Source: Litchfieldia salsa (GTDB lineage: Bacteria > Bacillota > Bacilli > Bacillales > Bacillaceae_L). Taken from it: a DNA stretch of 64,000 nt. A program made the position numbers and the translations under genes. Positions 56,142-64,000 of the stretch are shown here, piece by piece. The notes under the pieces are model-generated. The model did not search any database, was not told where the DNA came from, and saw nothing but the letters and a program-made list of their open reading frames with translations. Each line of letters begins with the position of its first letter. The stretch's first letter is position 1. The stretch covers positions 186,001-250,000 of the forward strand of contig NZ_FNJU01000001.1 of NCBI RefSeq assembly GCF_900104555.1, read 5' to 3'.

Positions 56142-57062
56142 ATGAATATAGATATATCGAACGAACATTTACCAGTTTACGAAGCACTTGCTAGTGCTGT
56201 TCGTTTAAAAATGATTCAATTACTTGCTCACCGACCAATGAATATTAGAGAACTAGCTGAAGCGACGGAATTAAGTAGTGCGATTATGACCATGCATGTT
56301 AAAAAACTTGAAAAAGCTGGCATTATTTATACGGATATGATACCAGGAAAAGCAGGCGTACAAAAATTATGTGTACTTGATGTAGAAAAAATTGAGATTG
56401 CCTTTCCTGCTAATCTGAGTCAAATTAAGGATTTTCACCAATTTGATGTGTCTGTTGGTCACTATACCGATTTTCAAATAGAGCCAACCTGTGGACTAGC
56501 TACAAGAGAGAAGATTATTGGTGAATTTGATGAGCCTCGCTATTTCCTTGATCATGATCGTGTAAATGCAAGTATACTCTGGTTCGGCCAAGGGTATGTT
56601 GAATATAAGATCCCTAATTTCTTACTTTCTAGTAACAAGCCTGAGGAGTTAGAGATTTCAATGGAACTTTCTTCGGAGGCACCTGATTCAAACAGTAATT
56701 GGCCCTCTGATATAAGCTTTTACCTAAATAATATCCTTTTAGGACAATGGACAAGTCCTGGTGACTTTGCAGATAACAAAGGAAAATATACACCTTCATG
56801 GTGGCCGAGTATTATCAATCAGTACGGTCTATTAAAGTTTCTTCGTGTTACTTCGACTGGCACATACATGGATGGCAACAAAATTTCTGATGTGACGATT
56901 GGAGATATAGGAATCCGTGATAAACAATGGACATTCCGAGTTGCTGTCAACAAAGATAGCGAGCATGTTGGAGGAGCTACATTATTTGGTGCTGGATTTG
57001 GAAACTATAATCAGGATATTATTTTCAGATTGTATTATACAAAAGAGCAAAAACAAAGCTAA
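56142..57062 (+). CDS. ArsR-type regulator with C-terminal beta-rich domain
   Basis: 306 residues. The first 80 form a winged helix of the ArsR type (SAVRLKMIQLLAHRPMNIRELAEATELSSAIMTMHVKKLEKAGII). The remaining 220 residues are rich in beta strand and aromatic residues (NWPSDISFYLNNILLGQW, DNKGKYTPSWWPSI, NQDIIFRLYYT) and look like a jelly-roll or galactose-binding-like domain, not a metal sensor. The ArsR metal cysteines are missing. It lies between abfA and the arabinanase gene, so an arabino-oligosaccharide sensor is the best hypothesis. GGAGG precedes the ATG. Confidence 0.8.
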   Translation: MNIDISNEHLPVYEALASAVRLKMIQLLAHRPMNIRELAEATELSSAIMTMHVKKLEKAGIIYTDMIPGKAGVQKLCVLDVEKIEIAFPANLSQIKDFHQFDVSVGHYTDFQIEPTCGLATREKIIGEFDEPRYFLDHDRVNASILWFGQGYVEYKIPNFLLSSNKPEELEISMELSSEAPDSNSNWPSDISFYLNNILLGQWTSPGDFADNKGKYTPSWWPSIINQYGLLKFLRVTSTGTYMDGNKISDVTIGDIGIRDKQWTFRVAVNKDSEHVGGATLFGAGFGNYNQDIIFRLYYTKEQKQS

Positions 57063-57069
57063 CCATTCG

Positions 57070-57109
57070 CCACCCTAAGGGAAGTAATTGCTGAACTTAC
57101 CTAGGGTGG
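57070..57109 (+). terminator. Terminator of the ArsR-type gene
   Basis: Stem CCACCCTA / TAGGGTGG closing a larger loop, followed by TTTTTATT. Confidence 0.85.
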
Positions 57110-57204
57110 TTTTTATTGTTAATAGATTTATTATTGATTAATATTGTTATATATATGATAATGTAATCTATAGGTTAAAAGTAGCAGAGTTTTATTAATT
57201 GTAA

Positions 57205-57220
57205 ATGAAAGGGTTTTCTA
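57205..57220 (+). promoter_or_regulatory. Weak cre-like site before the arabinanase gene
   Basis: ATGAAAGGGTTTTCTA matches the cre consensus at 14 of 16 positions but the central CG is GG. It is 70 bp upstream of the start codon. Confidence 0.4.
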
Positions 57221-57289
57221 CCTATATTGTGTTCTCTCTACTAACAACCTCTACAACAACACTAGTTTTACGATCTTAGGAGGTTTTTT

Positions 57290-58732
57290 ATGAAAATGAT
57301 TAAGAACTTAACCATTGTTGGGTGCTTATCTCTATTTTTAAGTGCTTGTAGTGGTAATGATTCAACACCAATGACTGAACCTAGCTTCTCAAACGTAACG
57401 GTTCATGATCCATCAATCATTAAAGCAGATGACACCTTTTATGTCTTTGGTTCACATCTTGCTTCTGCAAAATCAGAAAACTTAATGGATTGGACACAAG
57501 TCTCAAATGGTGTGCAAAAAGGGAATCCATTAATACCAGATGCACGTGAAGAAATGAAAGAAACATTTGAATGGGCTCAAACTGACACTTTTTGGGCAGC
57601 CGATGTGATCCAATTAGAAGATGGAAAATATTATATGTACTATAATGCATGTAAAGGCGATTCTCCAAGGTCTGCAATGGGACTTGCTGTATCTGACAAT
57701 ATAGAGGGCCCTTATGAAGATTTAGGGATTTTCATGAAATCTGGAATGTGGGACCAGCCTAGTGAGGATGGAACCATTTATGATGCGACGGTTCATCCTA
57801 ATGCAGTCGATCCTGACACCTTCTATGATAATGAAGGAAAGTTATGGATGGTATATGGCTCATATTCAGGAGGAATTTATATTCTTGAAATGGACCCTGT
57901 AACAGGATTCCCGCTTGAAGGTCAAGGTTACGGTAAAAAATTATTAGGTGCAAATCATAGCCGTATTGAAGCACCATATATGATGTACAACCCTGATACA
58001 AAATATTACTATCTATTTCTTTCGTATGGTGGTCTAGATGCGATTGGTGGGTATAATATCCGTGTATCACGTTCAGAAAATCCTGATGGACCTTTCTATG
58101 ATGTTGAAGATCAAGATATGATTCATGCACATGGAAAATCAGGAACAGTTTTTGATGATCTCTCAATCGAGCCTTATGGTGCGAAATTAGTTGGAAACTT
58201 TGACTTCGTTCAACTTGAAAGTGAAGAGAATACAATTAAAGAAACCGGATATGTCTCACCAGGACATAATTCCGCTTATTATGATGAAGAAACAGGAAAG
58301 TATTTCAATATCTTTCATACACGTTTCCCTAATTCTGGCGAACATCATGAGGTAAGGGTTCATCAAATGTTCTTTAATGAAGACGGTTGGCCGGTCATGG
58401 CCCCACATCGTTATGGTGGAGAAACGATTGAAGCTTATGATAAAAAAGAGGTTGTTGGTGAGTACAAATTTATTAATCACGGAAAAGATATTTCGTCATT
58501 AATCAAAGAGTCAGAGCTTATCACTCTTGAGAAAAATGGAAAAGTAACTGGTTATGTTAGTGGTGAATGGAAACAAACCGGTGAGAATTCAGTACAATTA
58601 GAAATCGATGGAGTCACATATGATGGTGTATTTTTACGCCAGTGGGATGAAGTAAACTCTAAAGAAGTAATGACATTCACAGCTTTATCTAATGATGGAA
58701 CAGCTATTTGGGGAAGCCAGGTAGTAGAATAA
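57290..58732 (+). CDS. GH43 arabinan endo-1,5-alpha-L-arabinosidase, lipoprotein
   Basis: 480 residues. Lipoprotein signal with lipobox LSAC (Cys20), so the enzyme is anchored on the outer face of the membrane. The five-bladed GH43 domain has catalytic Asp40 in VHDPSIIK, Asp in DPDTFYDNEGKLWMVYGSY and Glu in SRIEAPYMMY; a C-terminal beta domain follows. Its length and layout resemble B. subtilis Abn2 rather than AbnA. It cleaves arabinan and supplies oligosaccharides to abfA. AGGAGG precedes the ATG by 6 bp. Confidence 0.9.
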   Translation: MKMIKNLTIVGCLSLFLSACSGNDSTPMTEPSFSNVTVHDPSIIKADDTFYVFGSHLASAKSENLMDWTQVSNGVQKGNPLIPDAREEMKETFEWAQTDTFWAADVIQLEDGKYYMYYNACKGDSPRSAMGLAVSDNIEGPYEDLGIFMKSGMWDQPSEDGTIYDATVHPNAVDPDTFYDNEGKLWMVYGSYSGGIYILEMDPVTGFPLEGQGYGKKLLGANHSRIEAPYMMYNPDTKYYYLFLSYGGLDAIGGYNIRVSRSENPDGPFYDVEDQDMIHAHGKSGTVFDDLSIEPYGAKLVGNFDFVQLESEENTIKETGYVSPGHNSAYYDEETGKYFNIFHTRFPNSGEHHEVRVHQMFFNEDGWPVMAPHRYGGETIEAYDKKEVVGEYKFINHGKDISSLIKESELITLEKNGKVTGYVSGEWKQTGENSVQLEIDGVTYDGVFLRQWDEVNSKEVMTFTALSNDGTAIWGSQVVE

Positions 58733-58734
58733 TA

Positions 58735-58858
58735 AGAAAAGCGCAAGGCGCCCGCTTATCGGCGACAGGCATAAGACGAGCCGGCTTGAAGGTTGCTTTT
58801 TAACCTTCTAGTCGGATTGGCTTATGACCCCGAGCCGATGGCGCCTGGAGCTAGACAC
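58735..58858 (+). repeat. Family C repeat, copy 2
   Basis: About 124 bp, AAGAAAAGCGCAAGGCGCC at the left and GGCGCCTGGAGCTAGACAC at the right; the two ends are complementary (GGCGCC). The middle part has an internal stem AAGGTTG...AACCTT. It begins 2 bp after the arabinanase stop. Confidence 0.85.
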
Positions 58859-58861
58859 TAC

Positions 58862-58978
58862 GAAAAGCGCAAGCGCCTTGTTCAGCCCCGACAGGCATAA
58901 GGAGAATCACGCAGGAAATCCTGATTTCTGAAGTGATTTGACTTATGACCCCGAGGGGCTAGGCGCTGGAGCTAGACA
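58862..58978 (+). repeat. Family C repeat, copy 3
   Basis: About 117 bp directly following copy 2 in tandem; GAAAAGCGCAAGCGCC to AGGCGCTGGAGCTAGACAC. It is much more like the copy at 22764 than its tandem neighbour, which suggests two separate insertions rather than a local duplication. Confidence 0.85.
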
Positions 58979-59016
58979 CTATGACTAATTACAAATTTAA
59001 ATTTCTATTTTTAAAC

Positions 59017-59045
59017 TAGGAGGCCTTTTCGACATAGGCCTCCTA
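59017..59045 (+). terminator. Terminator after the arabinanase gene
   Basis: Stem TAGGAGGCC / GGCCTCCTA with an 11-nt loop, followed by TTATTTT; it lies beyond the two repeats, so the arabinanase transcript may include them. Confidence 0.8.
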
Positions 59046-59163
59046 TTATTTTAAAGTGTAAAGTAGTTGATTTAACATTAGCTGCAATCAACTACTTATC
59101 TAAATGATTTACTATACTTTCAAAAATTATTAGCCATAGTACACTGAAACGATAGTAACAAAA

Positions 59164-59281
59164 GCAGGCTGAATACACGTAGACTCCTGCGGGATCAGTG
59201 GCCGAAGTGAGACCCCACAGGAGCAGTAGCGACGAGGAGGCTCACTGGTCACCCGCCGGACGCGGAGTGTATTTAGCCTGC
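59164..59281 (-). repeat. Family A interspersed repeat, copy 5
   Basis: 118-bp core in reverse orientation, ends GCAGGCTGAATACAC and GTGTATTTAGCCTGC. The outer right end TCTAAAAAGCCTT reaches 59315, touching the stop codon of the following convergent gene. Confidence 0.9.
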
Positions 59282-59314
59282 GGCTTTAAAAGCAACAATT
59301 TATTCTAAAAAGCC

Positions 59315-60316
59315 TTAACTAATTTGAACTATTGAATCCGTCTTGATCGATTGATAACAAGCTTCAATCACCTTCATGTTTAACACAGCTTTTTCTCCTG
59401 GGTAAAGTAGTTCTAATGTTTCATCTAAAACAGCAGCAGAGAAATGTTCTACTTGAAGTACATATTGTTCTCCGATATAACTTTCCTCTCTTTTCACTGA
59501 ACCTTTTTCGATGATCACTTTTCCGACATTTCCATTCACATCAGGACGAAATGCTGCTGGAACCTTAATGGTGCCTTCTGTTCCGATAATCTCATATTCT
59601 TGGCGAGAAGCCATATTAAAACTTGAATCAAAAACAACATCAACTCCGTTGTCCATCTTCATCTTAACAAACGATGTCGTTTCAACCTTGTATGTATCAT
59701 CCACTATCGCATCTACCATGACTGATACTGGTTCGCTATCAAGCAGGTATCTGGAAGAGTGAATACAATAGCAGCCTACATCAAATATACTTCCTCCACC
59801 CATATTCGCGTCCATTCGAATGTTTGATTCACGGGAAACTGGATCCATAAAATATGAAAAACTAGATTTCATCAATTTCACTTCACCTATTTCACCCGAT
59901 TTAAGGATTTCCTTTACTCGAGTATGCTGTGGATGAAATTGGTACATAAACGCTTCCATAAAACGTACACCATATTGTTTACAAACAGTAACCATGTCAA
60001 GCGTATCAGCAGCCGTAAGCGATGCTGGTTTTTCACATAATATGTGCTTTCCTTTTTGTGCAGCTTTTATGACCCATTCCTTATGTAAAAGGTTAGGAAG
60101 TGGAATGTAAACGGCATCAATTTCCTGATCATCGAGTAACTCTTCATAACTTGTATAAGCTTTAGGAATTTGTAAACTTTTTGCTACTTCAATTGCTTTT
60201 TCTCCTCGGCTAGCTATTGCAACAACTTCTGCATTCTTTGCACCTTTTATTGCCGGTATTAATTGTGTTAGTCCAATATTCGCTGTACTTAAAATTCCCC
60301 ATTTTACTGTTGTCAT
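59315..60316 (-). CDS. Gfo/Idh/MocA family dehydrogenase
   Basis: 333 residues. N-terminal NAD(P)-binding fold (KWGILSTANIGLTQLIPAI) with EKPAS at about residues 95-99 and a C-terminal substrate domain containing GGGSIFDVGCYCIHSSRYL. Sugar dehydrogenase or isomerase of unknown substrate; the neighbouring xylose genes suggest xylose or another pentose. The stop codon TAA abuts the outer end of family A repeat copy 5. GGAGGCG precedes the ATG. Confidence 0.85.
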   Translation of the reverse strand: MTTVKWGILSTANIGLTQLIPAIKGAKNAEVVAIASRGEKAIEVAKSLQIPKAYTSYEELLDDQEIDAVYIPLPNLLHKEWVIKAAQKGKHILCEKPASLTAADTLDMVTVCKQYGVRFMEAFMYQFHPQHTRVKEILKSGEIGEVKLMKSSFSYFMDPVSRESNIRMDANMGGGSIFDVGCYCIHSSRYLLDSEPVSVMVDAIVDDTYKVETTSFVKMKMDNGVDVVFDSSFNMASRQEYEIIGTEGTIKVPAAFRPDVNGNVGKVIIEKGSVKREESYIGEQYVLQVEHFSAAVLDETLELLYPGEKAVLNMKVIEACYQSIKTDSIVQIS

Positions 60317-60390
60317 CTTATCGCCTCCACTATTTATTATACTAATGATTGAATACTAGAAACAATCATTGAATTTAGATCCTACTAAAA

Positions 60391-60427
60391 ATGCCTAACA
60401 CCATTAAACCACATTGGAGTTAGGCAT
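60391..60427 (-). terminator. Terminator of xylB
   Basis: Stem ATGCCTAAC / GTTAGGCAT, followed on the minus strand by TTTTTAG, 13 bp after the xylB stop. Confidence 0.85.
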
Positions 60428-60439
60428 CCTTTCTTTCTC

Positions 60440-61939
60440 TTACTTTCTAAATTCTTTAAGGCCTTCATTTATTTCTTTCGTTTGCTGATAAATCATTTTA
60501 TAGAGATCGAATAGCTTTTTATAAGCAGCCACATTTTCCTCAATAGGCGTAAATTTCTGAGCAGGCTCGGTGAACACATCTGCACATTCTTGAAGCGTGT
60601 TGAACCACCCAGAACCATAGGCAGCTAAAATCGCTGCTCCCATTCCAGGACCTTGCTCACTTTTCAGCTTAACAATTTCCGCCTGAAAGATATCTGCTTG
60701 AATTTGTAACCATGTATTATTTTTCGCTCCTCCGCCAATAGAGATAATGGTGTCAATTGTCTTCCCATTTTCACGGAAAATTTCAATTGACTCATTTAAG
60801 GAGAACGTAATTCCTTCTATGACAGAGCGAACAAAGTCAGGACGTGTATGTGATGTATCCCCACCAACAAAGCTTGCTCGAATAACCGAATCTGCATGTG
60901 GTGTTCTTTCACCAACGACATAAGGAGTAAACAATAGTCCATTTGATCCAACCGGTACTGTCTCTACTCCTTCTACAAAACTCTCGAAACTTTCATTAGC
61001 TGCAAATACATCCTTAAACCAACTAAGACTGTATCCTGCAGCAAGCGTCACGCCCATTGTATAGAACGCATCTTCTTTACCATGATTGAAATAGTGAACC
61101 TTACCTTCAAAATCAAGATCCCTATTAGATTCATACGATAAAATAACACCTGAGGTACCGATGCTACATAATGTCTTCCCTTCAGATAAAATCCCTGCCC
61201 CGATTGCTCCACAAGCATTGTCTGCTCCGCCTGCAAACACCTTTGTGCTTGCAGATAATCCAGTTGCATTTGCAAACACTGAATCAATCGTTCCAACACA
61301 TTCATGTGACTCTACCAGTGGTGGGCATAAATCAACCGGTATATCAACTAAACGACAGATTTCTTCACTCCAACTTTTTTCAGCCACATTTAATAAAAGT
61401 GTTCCAGCAGCATCCGAATATTCACTATGTAACATACCTGTTATTCGGTAGCGCAAATAATCCTTTGGTAACAAAAAGACTGAAGCTTCAGCAAATACTT
61501 CTGGTTCATTTTCCTTAACCCATAATAGTTTTGGTAAAGTGAATCCCTCAAGTGCTGGATTTTTTGTAATGTGAAGTAACTTTTCTTTTCCAACTAGATT
61601 ATAGATGTCTTGACATTGCTTTGTAGTTCTTGTGTCATTCCAAAGAATCGCTTGACGGAGGACTTGGTTAGAATTATTTAGTAAGACTAATCCATGCATC
61701 TGACCAGAGAAGCTAATCCCTTCGATGTCTTCTACATTCCCTTTAAATTGATGGAGGATGTCAGTAATAGCAACGGTCGTTTTTTCTACCCACTCCTCAG
61801 GATCTTGTTCACTGTATCCTGATCTTTCTTGAATGAGTGGATATGATTTTGATGTTTCGTGGGTGACATCACCTTGTTGATTGACTAGTAAGACTTTAAC
61901 CGCACTTGTTCCTAAGTCGACACCAAGTACATATTTCAT
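60440..61939 (-). CDS. xylB: Xylulokinase
   Basis: 499 residues of the FGGY kinase family. N-terminal GVDLGTSAVKVLLV, substrate loop SGQMHGLV, catalytic Asp in AGGADNACGAIG and the ATP-binding GGGAKN are present. It phosphorylates D-xylulose to xylulose 5-phosphate. The ATG four codons upstream is adjacent to AGGAG; the ATG at 61939 (MKYVLGVDLG) is 12 bp after it and matches the family start. A hairpin lies directly upstream, between xylA and xylB. Confidence 0.94.
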   Translation of the reverse strand: MKYVLGVDLGTSAVKVLLVNQQGDVTHETSKSYPLIQERSGYSEQDPEEWVEKTTVAITDILHQFKGNVEDIEGISFSGQMHGLVLLNNSNQVLRQAILWNDTRTTKQCQDIYNLVGKEKLLHITKNPALEGFTLPKLLWVKENEPEVFAEASVFLLPKDYLRYRITGMLHSEYSDAAGTLLLNVAEKSWSEEICRLVDIPVDLCPPLVESHECVGTIDSVFANATGLSASTKVFAGGADNACGAIGAGILSEGKTLCSIGTSGVILSYESNRDLDFEGKVHYFNHGKEDAFYTMGVTLAAGYSLSWFKDVFAANESFESFVEGVETVPVGSNGLLFTPYVVGERTPHADSVIRASFVGGDTSHTRPDFVRSVIEGITFSLNESIEIFRENGKTIDTIISIGGGAKNNTWLQIQADIFQAEIVKLKSEQGPGMGAAILAAYGSGWFNTLQECADVFTEPAQKFTPIEENVAAYKKLFDLYKMIYQQTKEINEGLKEFRK

Positions 61940-61960
61940 TGTGTTCTTCATCTCCTATAA

Positions 61961-61995
61961 AAAAGGATGTGCTATGGTCACTAACACATCCTTTT
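61961..61995 (-). terminator. Hairpin with T-run between xylA and xylB
   Basis: Perfect 11-bp stem AAAAGGATGTG / CACATCCTTTT with a 13-nt loop; on the minus strand it is followed by TTTTTTATAGGAG, so it ends just before the xylB ribosome binding site. It looks like an intrinsic terminator or 3' mRNA stabiliser inside the operon. Confidence 0.75.
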
Positions 61996-62087
61996 GTTAA
62001 TTTTGCTATTTTGATAGTAGGTCTGTTGTAGTTACCATTCGCTACAGTCCGTTCGCGCCGCGGGCAGTGCTGAAAGTTTAAAAAATA

Positions 62088-63419
62088 TTAAACAGTTACA
62101 CCTGCTGATACGTTTAGGATATAGCGGTTGATTGTTGCTTTTAGTAGTTCTTGACGGCCTGATTTGTTTTGGATTTCTGGTAAGTCTAATGCGTATGCTT
62201 CAAGTTTATGAAGATCTGTTTTTCCTTCGACAATATCAAGGCCAATTCCTTGTGTGAAGCTACTGTAACGATCTGCAACGAAATCATCTAACACCTTATC
62301 ATCAATTAACTTCTGTGCTACTTTTAACCCGATTGCAAAGCTGTCCATACCAGCAATATGAGCATGGAATAAGTCGTCAGTATCAAATGAGCCTCTACGA
62401 ACCTTTGCATCAAAGTTTAGCCCACCTTTACCAAGTCCACCGTTTTTAATAATTTCATACATTGCTAGTGTTGTTGTATAAAGGTCTGTTGGGAATTCAT
62501 CTGTATCCCACCCAAGTAGTGTATTTCCTTGATTTGCATCGACTGAACCTAGCATTCCATTAATTCTGGCAAGATGTAATTCATGCTCAAAAGTGTGTCC
62601 TGCAAGTGTAGCGTGGTTAGCTTCAATATTAAATTTGAAAGAATCTGTTAGATCATATTTTTGTAAGAATGCTAGACCAGTTGCCACATCAAAATCGTAT
62701 TGATGAGTTGATGGCTCTTTTGGTTTTGGCTCAATTAAGAATGGTGCGTCAAAGCCAATTTCCTTCGCATAATCCACAGCTAAGTGGAAGAAACGAGCTA
62801 AGTTATCTAACTCAAGACCCATATCTGTATTTAGTAGTGTTTCATAGCCTTCACGGCCACCCCAGAATACATAGTTTTCCGCTCCTAATTCTTTCCCTAC
62901 CTCAAGTCCTTTCTTTACTTTTGCGGCTGAATAGGCGAAAACATCCGCATTACAAGAAGTTGCTGCTCCATGAACATAACGAGGGTTTGAGAACATATTT
63001 GCCGTGTTCCATAATAATTTCGTGTTGCTAGTTTTCATATATTCTTTAATCATCGAGATAATTACATCGAGATTTTTATTCGTTTCTCTTAACGTACTTC
63101 CTTCTGGTGCTACGTCCACATCATGGAAGCAAAAGAATGGTGCGTTCATCTTTTCAAAAAATTCAAAAGCAGCCTCAACACGTGCTTTAGCCAAATCCAA
63201 ACCAGTCAAATGATTCCATGGACGAAGTGCTGTGCCTACACCAAATGGGTCAGAACCGTCACCTGTAAATGTATGCCAGTAAGCAATCGAATAACGAAGA
63301 TATTCTTTCATTGATTGACCGCCCACGATCTCCTCTGGGTTGTAGTATTTAAATGCAAATGGATTGTTTGAATCAGAACCTTCAAATTTAATTTGGTTAA
63401 CATTCGGGAAATAAGTCAT
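62088..63419 (-). CDS. xylA: Xylose isomerase
   Basis: 443 residues, the class II length. It converts D-xylose to D-xylulose with two divalent metal ions. The catalytic His is in [12 protein letters not shown] (His99), with metal ligands in [13 protein letters not shown] and [29 protein letters not shown] precedes the ATG. First gene of xylA-xylB, divergent from xylR; cre and xylO sites lie upstream. Confidence 0.95.
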   Translation of the reverse strand: MTYFPNVNQIKFEGSDSNNPFAFKYYNPEEIVGGQSMKEYLRYSIAYWHTFTGDGSDPFGVGTALRPWNHLTGLDLAKARVEAAFEFFEKMNAPFFCFHDVDVAPEGSTLRETNKNLDVIISMIKEYMKTSNTKLLWNTANMFSNPRYVHGAATSCNADVFAYSAAKVKKGLEVGKELGAENYVFWGGREGYETLLNTDMGLELDNLARFFHLAVDYAKEIGFDAPFLIEPKPKEPSTHQYDFDVATGLAFLQKYDLTDSFKFNIEANHATLAGHTFEHELHLARINGMLGSVDANQGNTLLGWDTDEFPTDLYTTTLAMYEIIKNGGLGKGGLNFDAKVRRGSFDTDDLFHAHIAGMDSFAIGLKVAQKLIDDKVLDDFVADRYSSFTQGIGLDIVEGKTDLHKLEAYALDLPEIQNKSGRQELLKATINRYILNVSAGVTV

Positions 63420-63483
63420 TATACGTTCCTCCTAAAGATTATTGGTTAAAAACTAATAAACTAGCATTTAATTAAAACTAAGG

Positions 63484-63499
63484 TTGTAAGCGTTTTTAT
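63484..63499 (-). promoter_or_regulatory. cre site upstream of xylA
   Basis: TTGTAAGCGTTTTTAT agrees with WTGNAANCGNWNNCAW at 15 of 16 positions, 65 bp upstream of xylA. CcpA repression of xylA is well known in Bacillus. Confidence 0.7.
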
Positions 63500-63534
63500 G
63501 TAACAACTTAATCTGAGTATATCACCAGAAACTT

Positions 63535-63559
63535 ACTTTGTCTATCCAATAAACAAAGT
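63535..63559. promoter_or_regulatory. xylO-type operator between xylA and xylR
   Basis: 25-bp palindrome with perfect 7-bp arms ACTTTGT (63535-63541) and ACAAAGT (63553-63559). The length and GTTT...AAAC pattern match XylR operators of Bacillus. It is the probable site where XylR represses xylA and its own gene in the absence of xylose. Confidence 0.75.
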
Positions 63560-63609
63560 TTATGGTAAAATTATTTTATCAAAAGTCTATTTCTACAGGA
63601 GCGAAAACG

Positions 63610-64000
63610 ATGCAATTAACATGGAATCAACAGGTTGTTAAACGTAATAATAAATCTCTAGTTCTACAAATGATTAAAGAACAAACTCCTCTTTCCCGTG
63701 CAGAGATCTCACAGCGCACCGGTTTAAATAAGTCAACTGTGTCTTCATTAGTAACTGAATTATTGGATGATGAACTCGTATATGAAACTGGACCAGGTGA
63801 ATCGAGTGGTGGTAGACGTCCTGTGATGCTTTTATTTAATCATATTGCAGGCTATTCAATTGGCATTGATATAGGAGTGAATTATCTATTAGGAATTCTG
63901 ACTGATCTTCAAGGAAAAATTATTTCTGAAAAGAACATTCCTTTACATGAGCTTGATTATAAAAAAGTAATGAATCAAGTAAATCAAATGATTACTCATT
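63610..64000 (+). CDS. xylR: Xylose repressor XylR (ROK family), N-terminal part
   Basis: The gene runs off the right edge of the window; 130 codons are seen. The N-terminal helix-turn-helix (LSRAEISQRTGLNKSTVSSLVTELLDDELV) is followed by GRRPVMLLFNHIAGYSIGIDIG, the start of the ROK sugar-kinase-like domain. AGGAG lies 8 bp before the ATG. The divergent position next to xylA and the operator between them support the assignment. The C-terminus cannot be judged. Confidence 0.88.
   Translation, partial: MQLTWNQQVVKRNNKSLVLQMIKEQTPLSRAEISQRTGLNKSTVSSLVTELLDDELVYETGPGESSGGRRPVMLLFNHIAGYSIGIDIGVNYLLGILTDLQGKIISEKNIPLHELDYKKVMNQVNQMITH

Noticed and set aside
57420-58235. Long antisense ORFs across the arabinanase gene
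   Set aside because: They lie fully inside a gene with clear GH43 motifs, lack ribosome binding sites and have atypical composition.
61161-61518. Plus-strand ORFs of 96 and 115 codons inside xylB
   Set aside because: Shadows of the xylB frame; no initiation signals and no recognisable domain.

Overview
The window is a chromosomal segment of a low-GC Gram-positive, spore-forming Bacillaceae. The evidence is a run of genes in nearly the same order as the acu-ccpA-aroA-ytx-murC-ytp-yto-ytm-amyX-ytl part of Bacillus subtilis, strong AGGAGG-type ribosome binding sites, frequent GTG and TTG starts, and sporulation-type genes such as cse60. The genus is not certain; a Bacillus or Metabacillus-like species is most likely. 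No rRNA, tRNA, CRISPR array, insertion sequence or prophage was seen.

Layout. 1-9.5 kb: acuABC (acetyl-CoA synthetase control), ccpA, aroA, the ytxGHJ general-stress cluster, an M29 aminopeptidase and murC. 10-23 kb: a nicotinate phosphoribosyltransferase-type gene, sftA, ytpQ-ytpP, a PTS-IIC/PfoR-like membrane protein, a lipoprotein, a DUF84 phosphatase, ytoP, ytzB, ytnP, a GNAT enzyme, trmB, ytzH and ytmP. 23-37.4 kb: amyX-ytlR, an EAL-domain protein, ytlQ (apparently CTG-started), an lrgAB-type pair, thpR, cysK, a 47-residue small protein, a DUF3231 protein, a lone ctaG, citR/citA, a Fur-box-preceded heme monooxygenase, and a membrane-protein gene interrupted by an in-frame TGA. 37.6-49 kb: an MFS carrier, pepV, a potassium channel, ytzE, a pseudouridine synthase, a Gly/Pro-rich coiled-coil protein, ytgP, ytfP, cse60 and a two-heme cytochrome c. 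49.6-54 kb: accessory genes, including a pair of oligopeptide-type ABC permeases without ATPase or binding protein.

54-64 kb is a hemicellulose block: abfA (GH51 arabinofuranosidase), a divergent ArsR-type regulator with a C-terminal beta-rich domain, a GH43 arabinanase lipoprotein, a Gfo/Idh/MocA dehydrogenase, xylB, xylA and a divergent xylR cut off by the window end. A xylO-type palindrome and several cre-like sites tie the block to XylR and CcpA, and ccpA itself lies at 2.5 kb. The arabinanase and arabinofuranosidase would release arabinose; xylA and xylB carry xylose into the pentose phosphate pathway.

Between the genes are four families of short interspersed non-coding repeats. A (about 117 bp core, five copies plus a fragment) and B (about 130-230 bp, two copies) share an internal core and look like related MITE-type elements. 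C (about 120 bp, three copies plus fragments) and D (about 38 bp, double-palindrome, four copies) are separate. One B copy supplies the stop codon and last residues of cse60, and one D copy serves as a terminator. The most interesting single observations are the in-frame TGA gene, the CTG-started ytlQ, the repeat-modified cse60 end, the ArsR-type arabinan regulator and the orphan permease pair.
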